Origin: an uncultured Prevotellaceae bacterium
GTDB taxonomy: Bacteria; Bacteroidota; Bacteroidia; Bacteroidales; Bacteroidaceae
Reading direction: 5' to 3'
Assembly (NCBI GenBank): GCA_946624335.1
Contig: CAMOSA010000079.1
Span: 1-10,668 of the forward strand
DNA length: 10,668 bases
Positions 1 to 6,963 of the stretch are shown piece by piece. The notes beneath the pieces are model-generated. The model was not told where the DNA came from and did no database searches. It saw only the letters and a list, made by a program, of their open reading frames with translations. The translations under genes were made by a program, and so were the position numbers. Within the stretch, counting starts at the first letter, position 1. Each line of letters starts with the position of its first letter.

Positions 1-6
1 GAGCGA

Positions 7-27
7 AGACCGCGTTGCGGTCTCTTT
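7..27 (+). terminator. Possible terminator hairpin of an upstream gene
   Basis: A perfect 7-bp GC-rich stem (7-13 with 17-23) closes a 3-nt loop and is followed by a short T-containing stretch (CTTT). It lies at the left edge of the window, so it could end a plus-strand gene outside it. A second, weaker AT-rich hairpin follows at 34-51 (6-bp arms, 6-nt loop), with a run of T at 57-62 shortly after. Either could be the terminator. The gene being terminated is not visible, so this is inference from structure only. Confidence 0.4.
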
Positions 28-62
28 GGTGGTATGATTGCGGATAATCATTAAACTTTTTT

Positions 63-237
63 AGTAGCCGTAAAAAATAAGTTGGTATGATTCAGCTCAG
101 ATTTTTAGTCCATTTTTGTTTTGTGAAGAAGGAGTTATGCGGGCATAACGACTGATGAGCAAAACAAAAAGGGACAAAAAGGTGAGCTGGAGATATCACT
201 ATGATAAATCGTACCAAATTATTTTTTTACGGTTACT
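63..237. repeat. Large imperfect palindrome (long hairpin or MITE-like element)
   Basis: The two halves are reverse complements over most of their length. Outer arms 63-92 and 207-237 pair almost continuously, with two G-T pairs, one mismatch (81/218) and one extra T. Next, 93-99 pairs with 183-189 (7 bp), 103-106 with 177-180, 108-111 with 172-175, and 113-123 with 160-170 (11 bp perfect). The centre is a 6-bp hairpin, 134-139 with 144-149, closed by CGGG. Unpaired parts are a 10 x 10 internal loop and a one-sided insertion at 190-206. The segment is AT-rich, unlike the flanking genes, and has no convincing reading frame. It could be a degenerate miniature inverted-repeat element, a structured RNA or a regulatory cruciform. 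No clear target-site duplication is visible at the edges, because both are A/T tracts. The structure is seen directly; the nature of the element is not known. Confidence 0.75.
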
Positions 238-283
238 TAGACAAAAAAATGACTTTTTGTGCGCTACTTTCGCAAGAAAAGCG

Positions 284-291
284 TACCTTTG
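284..291 (+). promoter_or_regulatory. Candidate Bacteroidota -7 promoter element for corA
   Basis: TACCTTTG matches the Bacteroidota primary sigma factor -7 consensus TAnnTTTG exactly. The nearest upstream TTTG (256-259) is 24 nt away, longer than the usual spacing of about 19-21 nt, so the -33 element is weak or absent. A similar but imperfect TACTTTCG lies at 265-272. If the element is used, transcription would start near 297-300 and leave a leader of about 160 nt before corA. Confidence 0.5.
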
Positions 292-298
292 CAGCCGT

Positions 299-458
299 TA
301 AACCATCCTTTATCACGTCAATGGACGATTATCATCAACGTAACAACAATTAAAGGACGGAGGTTTGCAGTGTCTGCGGGCCTCGCGCCCTTCACCGAAT
401 CGCTTTTAACCCTCGCGCCAAGCCCTGCTCGCCCGGCGCCTAACGAAAAGGTAAGACC
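299..458 (+). promoter_or_regulatory. GC-rich leader region upstream of corA, function unknown
   Basis: This stretch between the candidate promoter and the corA start contains no convincing gene. It turns from AT-rich to GC-rich around 360. Local stems can form at 378-381 with 387-390 and at 415-419 with 435-439. A competing pairing of 377-381 with 431-435 is also possible. The 9-nt string CCTCGCGCC occurs twice (381-389 and 411-419). Leaders of magnesium transporter genes are regulated by cation-sensing RNA in some other bacteria, but I do not recognise a known riboswitch class here. A regulatory role is speculation. Confidence 0.3.
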
Positions 459-1385
459 ATGCGAACCTATTGGAACACCACTCACGGTCTGCACACGCTG
501 GACCAATGGCAGCCCAGCTGCTGGGTGCAAGTGACCTGCCCCACGGCCGACGATGCTGCTTTTCTTCAACAGACTTTAGGCATCCCCGACTACTTCCTCG
601 ACGATATCGCCGACGCGGAAGAGCGTGCACGCTATGACTACGACGAAGGCTGGATCCTCATCATCCTCAGAATCCCCTACGTCAAGGAAGTGAAGTCACG
701 AACGCCCTACACGACGATCCCCCTGGGTATTATCCTCAAGGGCGATGTATGCATCACCGTCTGCAACTACGAGACAAACCTGATGATCGACTTCGTCACC
801 TATCAGCAGAAGCGTGGCGTAGGCTTCACCGACGCGGTGGACATGGTCTTCCGCCTCTTCCTGAGCTCTGCCGTCTGGTACCTCAAACGCCTGAAGCAGA
901 TCAATGCCCGCATCGAGGCCGCCAAGCAGCACCTCGACCGCAAAGTCGACAATGCCGATCTCATAGCTCTCTCGCGCCTGCAGGACTCGCTGACGTACTT
1001 CGCCACGTCCATCCGCGGCAACGAGACGCTGCTGTCGAAGCTGAAGTTCAAGCTGCCCGTCGACGAACTGGACGCCGACCTCATCGAGGACGTCAGCATC
1101 GAGATGAATCAGGCGCGTGAGATGACGAGCATCTACTCCAACATCCTCGAATCGACCATGAGCACCTACGCCAACATCATCAACAATAATATGTCAACGG
1201 TGATGAAGACGCTCACCATCGTCACCCTGTTCCTGATGCTGCCGACGTTGGTCGCCAGCTTCTTCGGCATGAATCTTGTCAACGGTCTCGAGAATCGCGT
1301 GTGGGGATTTCCGTTCGCCATCATCATCTCAGTGCTCCTGACCATCATTTTCTGGTGGTATTCGCGCCGAAAGTCGTGGATTTGA
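459..1385 (+). CDS. corA: CorA-family divalent metal cation transporter
   Basis: The 308-residue product is a CorA-type (2-TM-GxN) channel, expected to form a pentamer in the inner membrane and carry Mg2+ (or Co2+/Ni2+/Zn2+) into the cell. Residues 1-130 form the mixed alpha/beta cytoplasmic domain. Residues 130-250 are the long, charged helices that form the funnel and the stalk. TM1 is about 250-269 and ends in the family signature GMN (270-272), which forms the selectivity filter in CorA structures. TM2 is about 283-301, followed by a basic cytoplasmic tail (RRKSW). The MPEL stretch that follows GMN in classical CorA is absent; the loop reads LVNGLENRVWG, so the ion preference cannot be read from sequence. 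The start is well supported: an in-frame stop lies at 441-443 and this ATG is the first start after it. The gene stands alone, with its own likely promoter and a 101-nt gap before the next gene. Confidence 0.9.
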   Translation: MRTYWNTTHGLHTLDQWQPSCWVQVTCPTADDAAFLQQTLGIPDYFLDDIADAEERARYDYDEGWILIILRIPYVKEVKSRTPYTTIPLGIILKGDVCITVCNYETNLMIDFVTYQQKRGVGFTDAVDMVFRLFLSSAVWYLKRLKQINARIEAAKQHLDRKVDNADLIALSRLQDSLTYFATSIRGNETLLSKLKFKLPVDELDADLIEDVSIEMNQAREMTSIYSNILESTMSTYANIINNNMSTVMKTLTIVTLFLMLPTLVASFFGMNLVNGLENRVWGFPFAIIISVLLTIIFWWYSRRKSWI

Positions 1386-1403
1386 CATTTTCTTCCATCT
1401 TTT

Positions 1404-1435
1404 TTTGGCCGTTCCGATTATTTTGCTTTAATTTG
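1404..1435 (+). promoter_or_regulatory. Likely Bacteroidota-type promoter of the DUF349 gene
   Basis: TTTG at 1404-1407 (-33 element) is followed after exactly 20 nt by TTAATTTG (1428-1435), one mismatch from the -7 consensus TAnnTTTG. The spacing is the usual one for this phylum. A start near 1441-1443 would leave a leader of about 45 nt. An alternative -7 element, TAACTTTT at 1458-1465, would pair with the TTTG at 1432-1435 across 22 nt. No hairpin terminator for corA is visible between the two genes, so some read-through is possible. Confidence 0.55.
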
Positions 1436-1486
1436 CAGACCTTTAATGCACAAATTATAACTTTTAGCTACTAATTCGTAAGCAAA

Positions 1487-3454
1487 ATGAGTGAAACCAA
1501 CGAGCTGCAACCTACACCCGAGGTGGAAGCTGCAGAAGTACAAGGAACGCCGGCGCCACAGGCTGAGACGCAGGCTGACATGAGTAAGCAACAAGAGGAA
1601 GCTGCAGTCGAACAGGAAACGGCCGCCGAAGAACCTGTAGCCGAGGACACGACAGTCGAGGAAACGGCAGTCGAGGACACGGCTACGGAAGAACCCGCAG
1701 CAACGGCTCACCCGCTCTATGAGACGAAAGAGCAAGTGGTCAATCGCCTCCAGCAGATTCAAGAGGAGAACAATGGCGGCGACAAGAACGAGCTCGACCT
1801 CCTGAAACAAGTCTTCTATAAACTACACCGCGCCACACAGATGGCTGCCCGAAATGCGTTCATCGAGCAGGGAGGGAAACCCGAGGACTGGCGCGCTGAG
1901 ATAGACGGCGCTGAAGAAAACTTCAAAGCCATCATGGCAGCCATACGCCAGCGCAGAGCTGAAATGGCCGAAGAAGTGGAGAAGCAGAAAGCCGACAACC
2001 TGCAACGCAAGCTCGCCATCATCGAGCGTATCAAGGAGATGGCCACATCGCCTGAAGAGGCCAACGCACACTTCGACGAGTTCAAGAAACTGCAAGCCGA
2101 GTGGCGCGAGCTGGGAGCCGTGCCCGCAGAGAAAGCCACCGAGACGTGGAAGAACTATCAGCTGTACGTCGAACAGTTCTACGACCTGCTGAAGCTCAAC
2201 AGCGAAGCACGCGAATACGACTTCAAGAAGAACCTCACAGCCAAGGAACATCTCATCGAGCTGGCCGAGAAACTGGCCGACGAGGAGGACGTCATAGCAG
2301 CTTTCAACAAGCTGCAGGGACTGCACGCCGAATACAAGGAGATAGGCCCCGTGGCCAAAGAACTGCGCGACAGCGTGTGGGAACGCTTCAAGGCCGCAAG
2401 CACCGTCATCAACAAACGCCATCAGGAACACTTCGAAGCCATCAAGGCACGCGAGGAAGAGAACCTGCAGAAGAAGACTGCTCTATGCGAACGCGTAGAG
2501 GACATCAAGGTCGATGACATCAAGTCCTACAACGAATGGGAAGAGAAGACCAAGGAGATCATCGGTCTGCAGGCCGAATGGAAGACCATAGGCTTCGCCA
2601 GCCATAAGCAGAACACCATCATCTTCGAGCGCTTCCGCGCCGCATGCGACCGCTTCTTCACCGCCAAGGCCGAGTTCTACCGCACCATCAAGGACGAGCA
2701 GAACGAGAACCTCGAGCAGAAGCGACGCCTCGTGGAGGAAGCCGAAGCCCTGAAGGACAGCACCGAATGGCGCAAGACCAGCGACAAGCTCATCGAGCTG
2801 CAGAAGCAGTGGAAGAGCATCGGTGCCGTGCCACGTAAATACAGCGAGCAACTGTGGAAACGATTCACCACAGCCTGCGACACCTTCTTCGAAGCCAAGA
2901 ACGCTGCCACGGCCGACCAACGCGCCGAGGAGAAAGAGAACCTCGAGGCCAAGAAGAGCATCATCGAGCAGCTGAAAGCACTCGCCGAGAACACAGCAGA
3001 CGCCACTATCGATAAGGTACGTGAGCTGCAGGCTCAATGGAACGAGGTCGGACACGTGCCCTTCCGCGAGAAGGACCGCCTATACAAGGAGTACCGCACC
3101 GTTGCCGATGAGCTCTACAAGCAGTTCGGCGCCAGCCAGGTGCGCCGCCGCCTCGAAGGCTTCCAGAAGAGCGTACGCCAAGCTGTCGCCAAGGGTGAGA
3201 GCACGCTCACCCGCGAACGCGAACGCCTGCTGCGCATCTTCGAGAGCCGCAAGGCCGAGATTCAGACCTACGAGAATAACCTCAACTTCCTCAACGCTAA
3301 ATCGAAGAGCGGCAACAGCCTCGTCGCAGAAATGAACCGGAAGGTGGAGAAGCTGCGCGAAGAACTCGACCTGCTCTCCAGCAAGATCAAGACCATCGAA
3401 GCCGAGATGCGCGCTCCGAAGGCCGAAGAGAAAGAGGAAGAAGAGGGCAAATAA
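1487..3454 (+). CDS. DUF349 repeat protein with acidic N-terminus and coiled-coil C-terminus
   Basis: The 655-residue protein is predicted cytoplasmic (no signal peptide or membrane segment). Residues 1-75 are a low-complexity acidic region rich in Glu, Ala and Thr. Five DUF349-type helical units follow at about 165-237, 245-316, 325-397, 405-472 and 485-548. Each shows the recurring pattern LQxxWxxIGxVP, then an aromatic/basic helix (WKRF, ERFRAACDRFF). Residues 550-640 are a long charged coiled coil, ending in a Glu/Lys tail. DUF349 proteins are common in Bacteroidota and also occur in Actinobacteria; I know of no established biochemical function, so none is assigned. The architecture suggests an extended helical scaffold that binds protein or nucleic acid, which is inference. 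The ATG at 1487 starts the acidic region and lies about 45 nt below the predicted transcription start. The gene is convergent with rodA and separated from it by a strong hairpin. Confidence 0.85.
   Translation: MSETNELQPTPEVEAAEVQGTPAPQAETQADMSKQQEEAAVEQETAAEEPVAEDTTVEETAVEDTATEEPAATAHPLYETKEQVVNRLQQIQEENNGGDKNELDLLKQVFYKLHRATQMAARNAFIEQGGKPEDWRAEIDGAEENFKAIMAAIRQRRAEMAEEVEKQKADNLQRKLAIIERIKEMATSPEEANAHFDEFKKLQAEWRELGAVPAEKATETWKNYQLYVEQFYDLLKLNSEAREYDFKKNLTAKEHLIELAEKLADEEDVIAAFNKLQGLHAEYKEIGPVAKELRDSVWERFKAASTVINKRHQEHFEAIKAREEENLQKKTALCERVEDIKVDDIKSYNEWEEKTKEIIGLQAEWKTIGFASHKQNTIIFERFRAACDRFFTAKAEFYRTIKDEQNENLEQKRRLVEEAEALKDSTEWRKTSDKLIELQKQWKSIGAVPRKYSEQLWKRFTTACDTFFEAKNAATADQRAEEKENLEAKKSIIEQLKALAENTADATIDKVRELQAQWNEVGHVPFREKDRLYKEYRTVADELYKQFGASQVRRRLEGFQKSVRQAVAKGESTLTRERERLLRIFESRKAEIQTYENNLNFLNAKSKSGNSLVAEMNRKVEKLREELDLLSSKIKTIEAEMRAPKAEEKEEEEGK
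1638..1682 (+). repeat. Three tandem 15-bp units inside the DUF349 gene
   Basis: Three consecutive imperfect 15-nt units (1638-1652, 1653-1667, 1668-1682) encode the pentapeptide pattern VxExT; units 2 and 3 differ by one base. A decayed fourth copy follows at 1683-1697. Units of 15 nt keep the frame, so copy number could change by slippage without breaking the gene. The repeats make up part of the acidic N-terminal region. Confidence 0.7.
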
Positions 3455-3474
3455 ACGGCCCGATATCTACTCAC

Positions 3475-3526
3475 CCATACGACAGAAGGACCAAGCCATA
3501 GCGGCTTGGTCCTTCTGTCTGTATGG
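3475..3526. terminator. Strong bidirectional hairpin between convergent genes
   Basis: A perfect 17-bp stem (3481-3497 with 3503-3519) closes a 5-nt loop. After a single bulged T (3520) it extends by 6 more pairs (3475-3480 with 3521-3526), giving 23 bp in all. It lies 20 nt after the stop of the DUF349 gene and 37 nt after the stop of the convergent rodA gene. It is therefore well placed to end both transcripts. There is no long T tract on either side, so it may work as a classical terminator only partly and may also protect 3' ends. Confidence 0.85.
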
Positions 3527-3563
3527 TCATCACGCATCTGTGCCATGGCACCTGACATGGGCA

Positions 3564-5087
3564 TTACCGCTGATAGCGCACGCGCCCGGCATCGATGCGA
3601 AGGAAAATAAAGAGCAGTAGCGTAAAGCCCCACAACGATGAACCGCCATAGCTGAAGAAGGGCAAAGGGATACCGATGACGGGCATCAGGCCAAGCACCA
3701 TACCTATATTAATAAGCACGTGGAAGAGGAAGATGGAGAAGACACAGTAGCCGTAAACACGCCCGAAGGCATAAGGCTGGCGCTCGGAGAGATAAATGAG
3801 CCGTAAGAGAAGGGCCAAGAACAGCAGCAGCACGGCAGCAGACCCTATGAAGCCCTGTTCCTCACCCATCGTGCAGAAGATGAAGTCTGTCTCCTGCTCA
3901 GGAACGTAGCGAAGCTTGGTCTGCGTGCCCTTGAGAAAGCCTTTGCCTTCGAGACCGCCGGAGCCGATAGCTATCTTAGCCTGGATGACGTTATAGCCGA
4001 CACCATTGGGATCCTCACGAAGACCCAGAAGTTCCTGCACACGGGCTCGCTGGTGATCCTGCAGATGATCAAGAATATAGTTGGAAGAGTAGAAGACGAC
4101 TACCGAACCTGCTGCAAAGAGGGCTATCAAACCGTAACGGTAGATGCGCGAGGTGAAAGCTATCCACGTCAGGCGAAGAATGATCAACGCACACACAGCG
4201 ACGTAGACCGGACCTATATTGAAGGGGCGGAGATAGCGTGCGATGAGCCAGAAGACAAACATCGTGCCAAGACCGAGGGCGATGGTCTCGAGCATAGCAC
4301 GGCGATAAGTCTGTGAAGCATTACGGGCCTCGCCCACGGCAGCGGCCTGCAATGCAGAAGGTCGTGCATAGGCGAATATGAGCCCGACGACAAAGACAAC
4401 GATCATGACCATGACAAGCAACAAGCCAAGGCTGGTGGTGCCGTCGAAGACCATCTCATCGGCAAAGCGGAGACCGATGACGACGTAAGCTACAGCTGCA
4501 ATACCCGTGAAGAGGATGCTGCCGGGCATCCCCTCGCGATAGAGCATGAGAAAGAGACTGAAGTAGACGAGTGCCGACCCCGTTTCTTTCTGCAGAACGA
4601 TGAGCACCATAGGCAAAAGCATCAGCGCGATGCACACGGCCATGTTCTTCCATGAGCCCTCGAGCTTGAAGCCGTAGCTGCTCATAAACTTAGCCAAGGC
4701 AAGCGCCGTGGCGAACTTGGCGAACTCAGCACTCTGGAAGCTGAAGGAGCCTATCTTAATCCACGACATAGACCCCTTGATGTCGTGAGCCAAGAAGGGC
4801 GTGATGAAGAGCAGGACGATAAGCAGCCCGTAGATCAGGTAGGCGAAGGTGTCGAAGAGACGGTCGTCGAGCAGCATGACGATAAGGCCGAGGATGACGG
4901 AGGAACAGATCCACACAAGCTGCATACCCGTCCGGGTGTCGAAAGACGCCAACGAAAGGAAGTCGGTGGGCTGGCCATACTCGTAGCAGGCACCACAAAT
5001 GCTCATCCAGCCGAGAGCCAGCAAGAAGATGTAGATGGCGATAGTGAGCCAGTCGACACTGGCGAAAATGCTTTTCTGCTTTTCCAT
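3564..5087 (-). CDS. rodA: RodA, SEDS peptidoglycan glycosyltransferase
   Basis: This inner-membrane SEDS polymerase extends glycan strands from lipid II together with PBP2 during cell elongation. At 507 residues it is clearly longer than E. coli RodA (about 370). Family marks are KGSMSWI (104-110), the Glu of QSAEFAK (118-124), QKETGSAL at 166-173 (in place of the usual QPDxGTAL), and the large extracellular loop with REDPNGVGYN. Asp359 in this loop aligns with the Asp essential for RodA activity. AIGSGGLEGKG (373-383), PEQETDFIF (396-404) and the C-terminal signature PLPFFSYGGSS (474-484) follow. I count about 13-14 hydrophobic segments against the usual 10. The additional ones lie around 205-335. 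It is the last gene of the cluster, 13 nt after mrdA. PBP2 next door is its expected partner. Confidence 0.93.
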   Translation of the reverse strand: MEKQKSIFASVDWLTIAIYIFLLALGWMSICGACYEYGQPTDFLSLASFDTRTGMQLVWICSSVILGLIVMLLDDRLFDTFAYLIYGLLIVLLFITPFLAHDIKGSMSWIKIGSFSFQSAEFAKFATALALAKFMSSYGFKLEGSWKNMAVCIALMLLPMVLIVLQKETGSALVYFSLFLMLYREGMPGSILFTGIAAVAYVVIGLRFADEMVFDGTTSLGLLLVMVMIVVFVVGLIFAYARPSALQAAAVGEARNASQTYRRAMLETIALGLGTMFVFWLIARYLRPFNIGPVYVAVCALIILRLTWIAFTSRIYRYGLIALFAAGSVVVFYSSNYILDHLQDHQRARVQELLGLREDPNGVGYNVIQAKIAIGSGGLEGKGFLKGTQTKLRYVPEQETDFIFCTMGEEQGFIGSAAVLLLFLALLLRLIYLSERQPYAFGRVYGYCVFSIFLFHVLINIGMVLGLMPVIGIPLPFFSYGGSSLWGFTLLLFIFLRIDAGRVRYQR

Positions 5088-5100
5088 GATCGGGTGGATC

Positions 5101-6951
5101 TTACTTCTTTAAATATCCGCTGTAGTCAACATGACGATTGGCATAGGTCTCGGCACGATGCTCACTGGCTTCTGAGAGATGGCCGTTGATGTACTGTTCC
5201 ATCATCAGGGCACCGATGGGCACACCATAGGTGGCCCCCCATCCGCCGTTCTCGACGTAGACGGCTATTGCTATCTTGGGGTTCTCACGAGGCGCAAAGC
5301 CCATGAACACCGAGTGGTCGTGGCCTCGGTTCTGGGCCGTACCTGTCTTGCCACAAGTAACGTACTGAGGGGTGTAGGCACTACGGCAGGTGCCGCCCCT
5401 GACAGCTCGCTCCATACCCTCGCAGACGGTCTCATAGTGCACACGCGAGACTTTCGTATAGCGACGCTTGAGATAGGTCGAGGCGAGGGTGTCGTCCTGC
5501 ACCTCCTTGACGATGTGTGGGGTGATGAACCACCCGCGGTTGGCAATGGTGGCACCGAGGTTGGCAATCTGCAGTGGGGTCAACGTGACCTCGCCCTGTC
5601 CGATAGCGATTGAGATGACGGTGAGGCCGCTCCATGAGTTCTTGTAATTCTTATCGTAATACTCGGCGTTGGGAATCATGCCACGTGACTCATAGGGCAG
5701 GTCGATGCCGAGCTTATAGCCGAAGCCCATGCTGACCATATAGTCCTTCCACGTGGTCATGGCCTCCTGCGTCGAGTGGTATTTGGTGCGGTTATTGAAC
5801 ATATGAAAGAGGCCCCAACAGAAGTAACCGTTGCACGAAGTGCCGATGGCAGGAACGAGGGGCAGAGGGGAAGGATGGCCGTGACAGCCCACCTTGAGGC
5901 GGCCGTAGTGAAAGCCGTGGGAACAGGGGTAGGCGGTCTGGGGCGTGATGATGCCCTCCTCGAGGAACGTCAGTGCCTGCGAGGTCTTGAACGTGGAGCC
6001 GGGTGGATATGTGCCTTGGATGGAACGGTTCAGCAGAGGCTTTCTCGGGTCGTTGGCCAACTCCTTATGGCGCTTGCCTCGCTGGCGTCCGACCAAGGTG
6101 CGCGGATCGAACGTCGGCGACGAGACCATACAGAGTATTTCGCCTGTCGATGGCTCGATGGCAACGATGCTGCCGAGTTTGCCCTGCATCAACCGCTCTC
6201 CGAGCTTCTGCAGTTCCAAGTCAATGCTCAGTGTGAGGTTCTTGCCGGGAATGGGCTTTACATCATACTTGCCGTTCTGGTAGCGGCCCTTTATGCGGCC
6301 GTGGACGTCGCGCAGTAGGATCTCAGAGCCTTTGATGCCGCGCAACTGACGCTCGTAGCTGCGCTCGACGCCCTGCTTGCCGATATAGTCGCCGGAGCGA
6401 TAGTAGTCGTCGGCCTCGATGTCCGAGGGGTTGACCTCGCCGACGTCGCCAAGGATATGGGCGGCGTAGGGATAAGTGTACTGGCGAATACTGCGCTTCT
6501 GGATATAGAAGCCGGGATAGTGAAAGAGCTTTTCCTGAAACACGCTGAACTCACCGATCGAGAGTTGACTCATGAAGAGTTGCTGCGTGTAGGGCGAGTA
6601 GCCCGGATTGCGCCGTCGGTCTTTGATTTCCAACATACGGCGACGGTACCATTCGATGTCTATGCCGAGGCTCTCGCAGAGGTCGAGGGTATCGATACCG
6701 ACCTGCTCTTGCATGATCACCATGATGTCGTAGGCCGGCTGATTGTAGACGAGGAGCTTGCCGTTGCGGTCGGTGATGGCGCCGCGGGCAGGAAACTGGA
6801 TGCGGCGCATCAGCGCGTTAGAGTCGGCTCGCTGCTTATAGTCGTCGGACATCAGCTGTAGCGTAAAGAGCCTGACGATATAGACGACGATGATGAGCAC
6901 CGCCGAGAACCCCAGGATGTATTTGCGGTTCGACAACGTATTGTTGGCCAT
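5101..6951 (-). CDS. mrdA: Penicillin-binding protein 2, peptidoglycan DD-transpeptidase
   Basis: The 616-residue class B PBP cross-links new peptidoglycan in the elongasome. A short cytoplasmic tail and one TM anchor (about 10-33) precede the periplasmic PBP dimerisation/pedestal domain (about 50-215) and the transpeptidase domain (about 240-590). All three catalytic motifs are present: SxxK as STFK with Ser319 as the acylated serine, SxN as SCN (372-374), and KTG at 535-537. Between the first two motifs lies a cluster of Cys and His residues (Cys343, His345, His348, Cys356, His357, His359, Cys373). It falls where E. coli PBP2 is reported to bind zinc, so a structural metal site is plausible. 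Length and domain order are normal for PBP2. The ATG start directly precedes a basic stretch and the anchor. It sits 12 nt after mreD and 13 nt before rodA, so it is almost certainly co-transcribed with both. Confidence 0.95.
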   Translation of the reverse strand: MANNTLSNRKYILGFSAVLIIVVYIVRLFTLQLMSDDYKQRADSNALMRRIQFPARGAITDRNGKLLVYNQPAYDIMVIMQEQVGIDTLDLCESLGIDIEWYRRRMLEIKDRRRNPGYSPYTQQLFMSQLSIGEFSVFQEKLFHYPGFYIQKRSIRQYTYPYAAHILGDVGEVNPSDIEADDYYRSGDYIGKQGVERSYERQLRGIKGSEILLRDVHGRIKGRYQNGKYDVKPIPGKNLTLSIDLELQKLGERLMQGKLGSIVAIEPSTGEILCMVSSPTFDPRTLVGRQRGKRHKELANDPRKPLLNRSIQGTYPPGSTFKTSQALTFLEEGIITPQTAYPCSHGFHYGRLKVGCHGHPSPLPLVPAIGTSCNGYFCWGLFHMFNNRTKYHSTQEAMTTWKDYMVSMGFGYKLGIDLPYESRGMIPNAEYYDKNYKNSWSGLTVISIAIGQGEVTLTPLQIANLGATIANRGWFITPHIVKEVQDDTLASTYLKRRYTKVSRVHYETVCEGMERAVRGGTCRSAYTPQYVTCGKTGTAQNRGHDHSVFMGFAPRENPKIAIAVYVENGGWGATYGVPIGALMMEQYINGHLSEASEHRAETYANRHVDYSGYLKK

Positions 6952-6963
6952 GGCGGTGCGGAG

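Noticed and set aside
63..237. Phase-variable invertible promoter
   Set aside because: The segment between the arms is itself palindromic, shows no TAnnTTTG promoter element, and no recombinase gene is in the window.
63..249. Large palindrome as an intrinsic terminator
   Set aside because: The outer arms are followed by A tracts instead of T tracts on both strands, and the hairpin is much longer and more interrupted than a terminator.
1..458. tRNA, known riboswitch or CRISPR array in the gene-free left end
   Set aside because: No cloverleaf with tRNA consensus loops, no regularly spaced direct repeats, and no riboswitch core that I recognise.
259..534. Plus-strand open frame of 91 codons starting with GTG and running into corA
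   Set aside because: It begins upstream of the likely promoter element, overlaps corA out of frame, has no recognisable domain and an unnatural composition. The corA frame is far better supported.
4785..5189. Long open frame antisense to rodA/mrdA (134 codons), and similar ones opposite mreC, mreB and purH
   Set aside because: These are shadows of GC-biased codon use in the genes on the other strand; they encode His/Asp/Glu/Val-rich sequence with no domain features.
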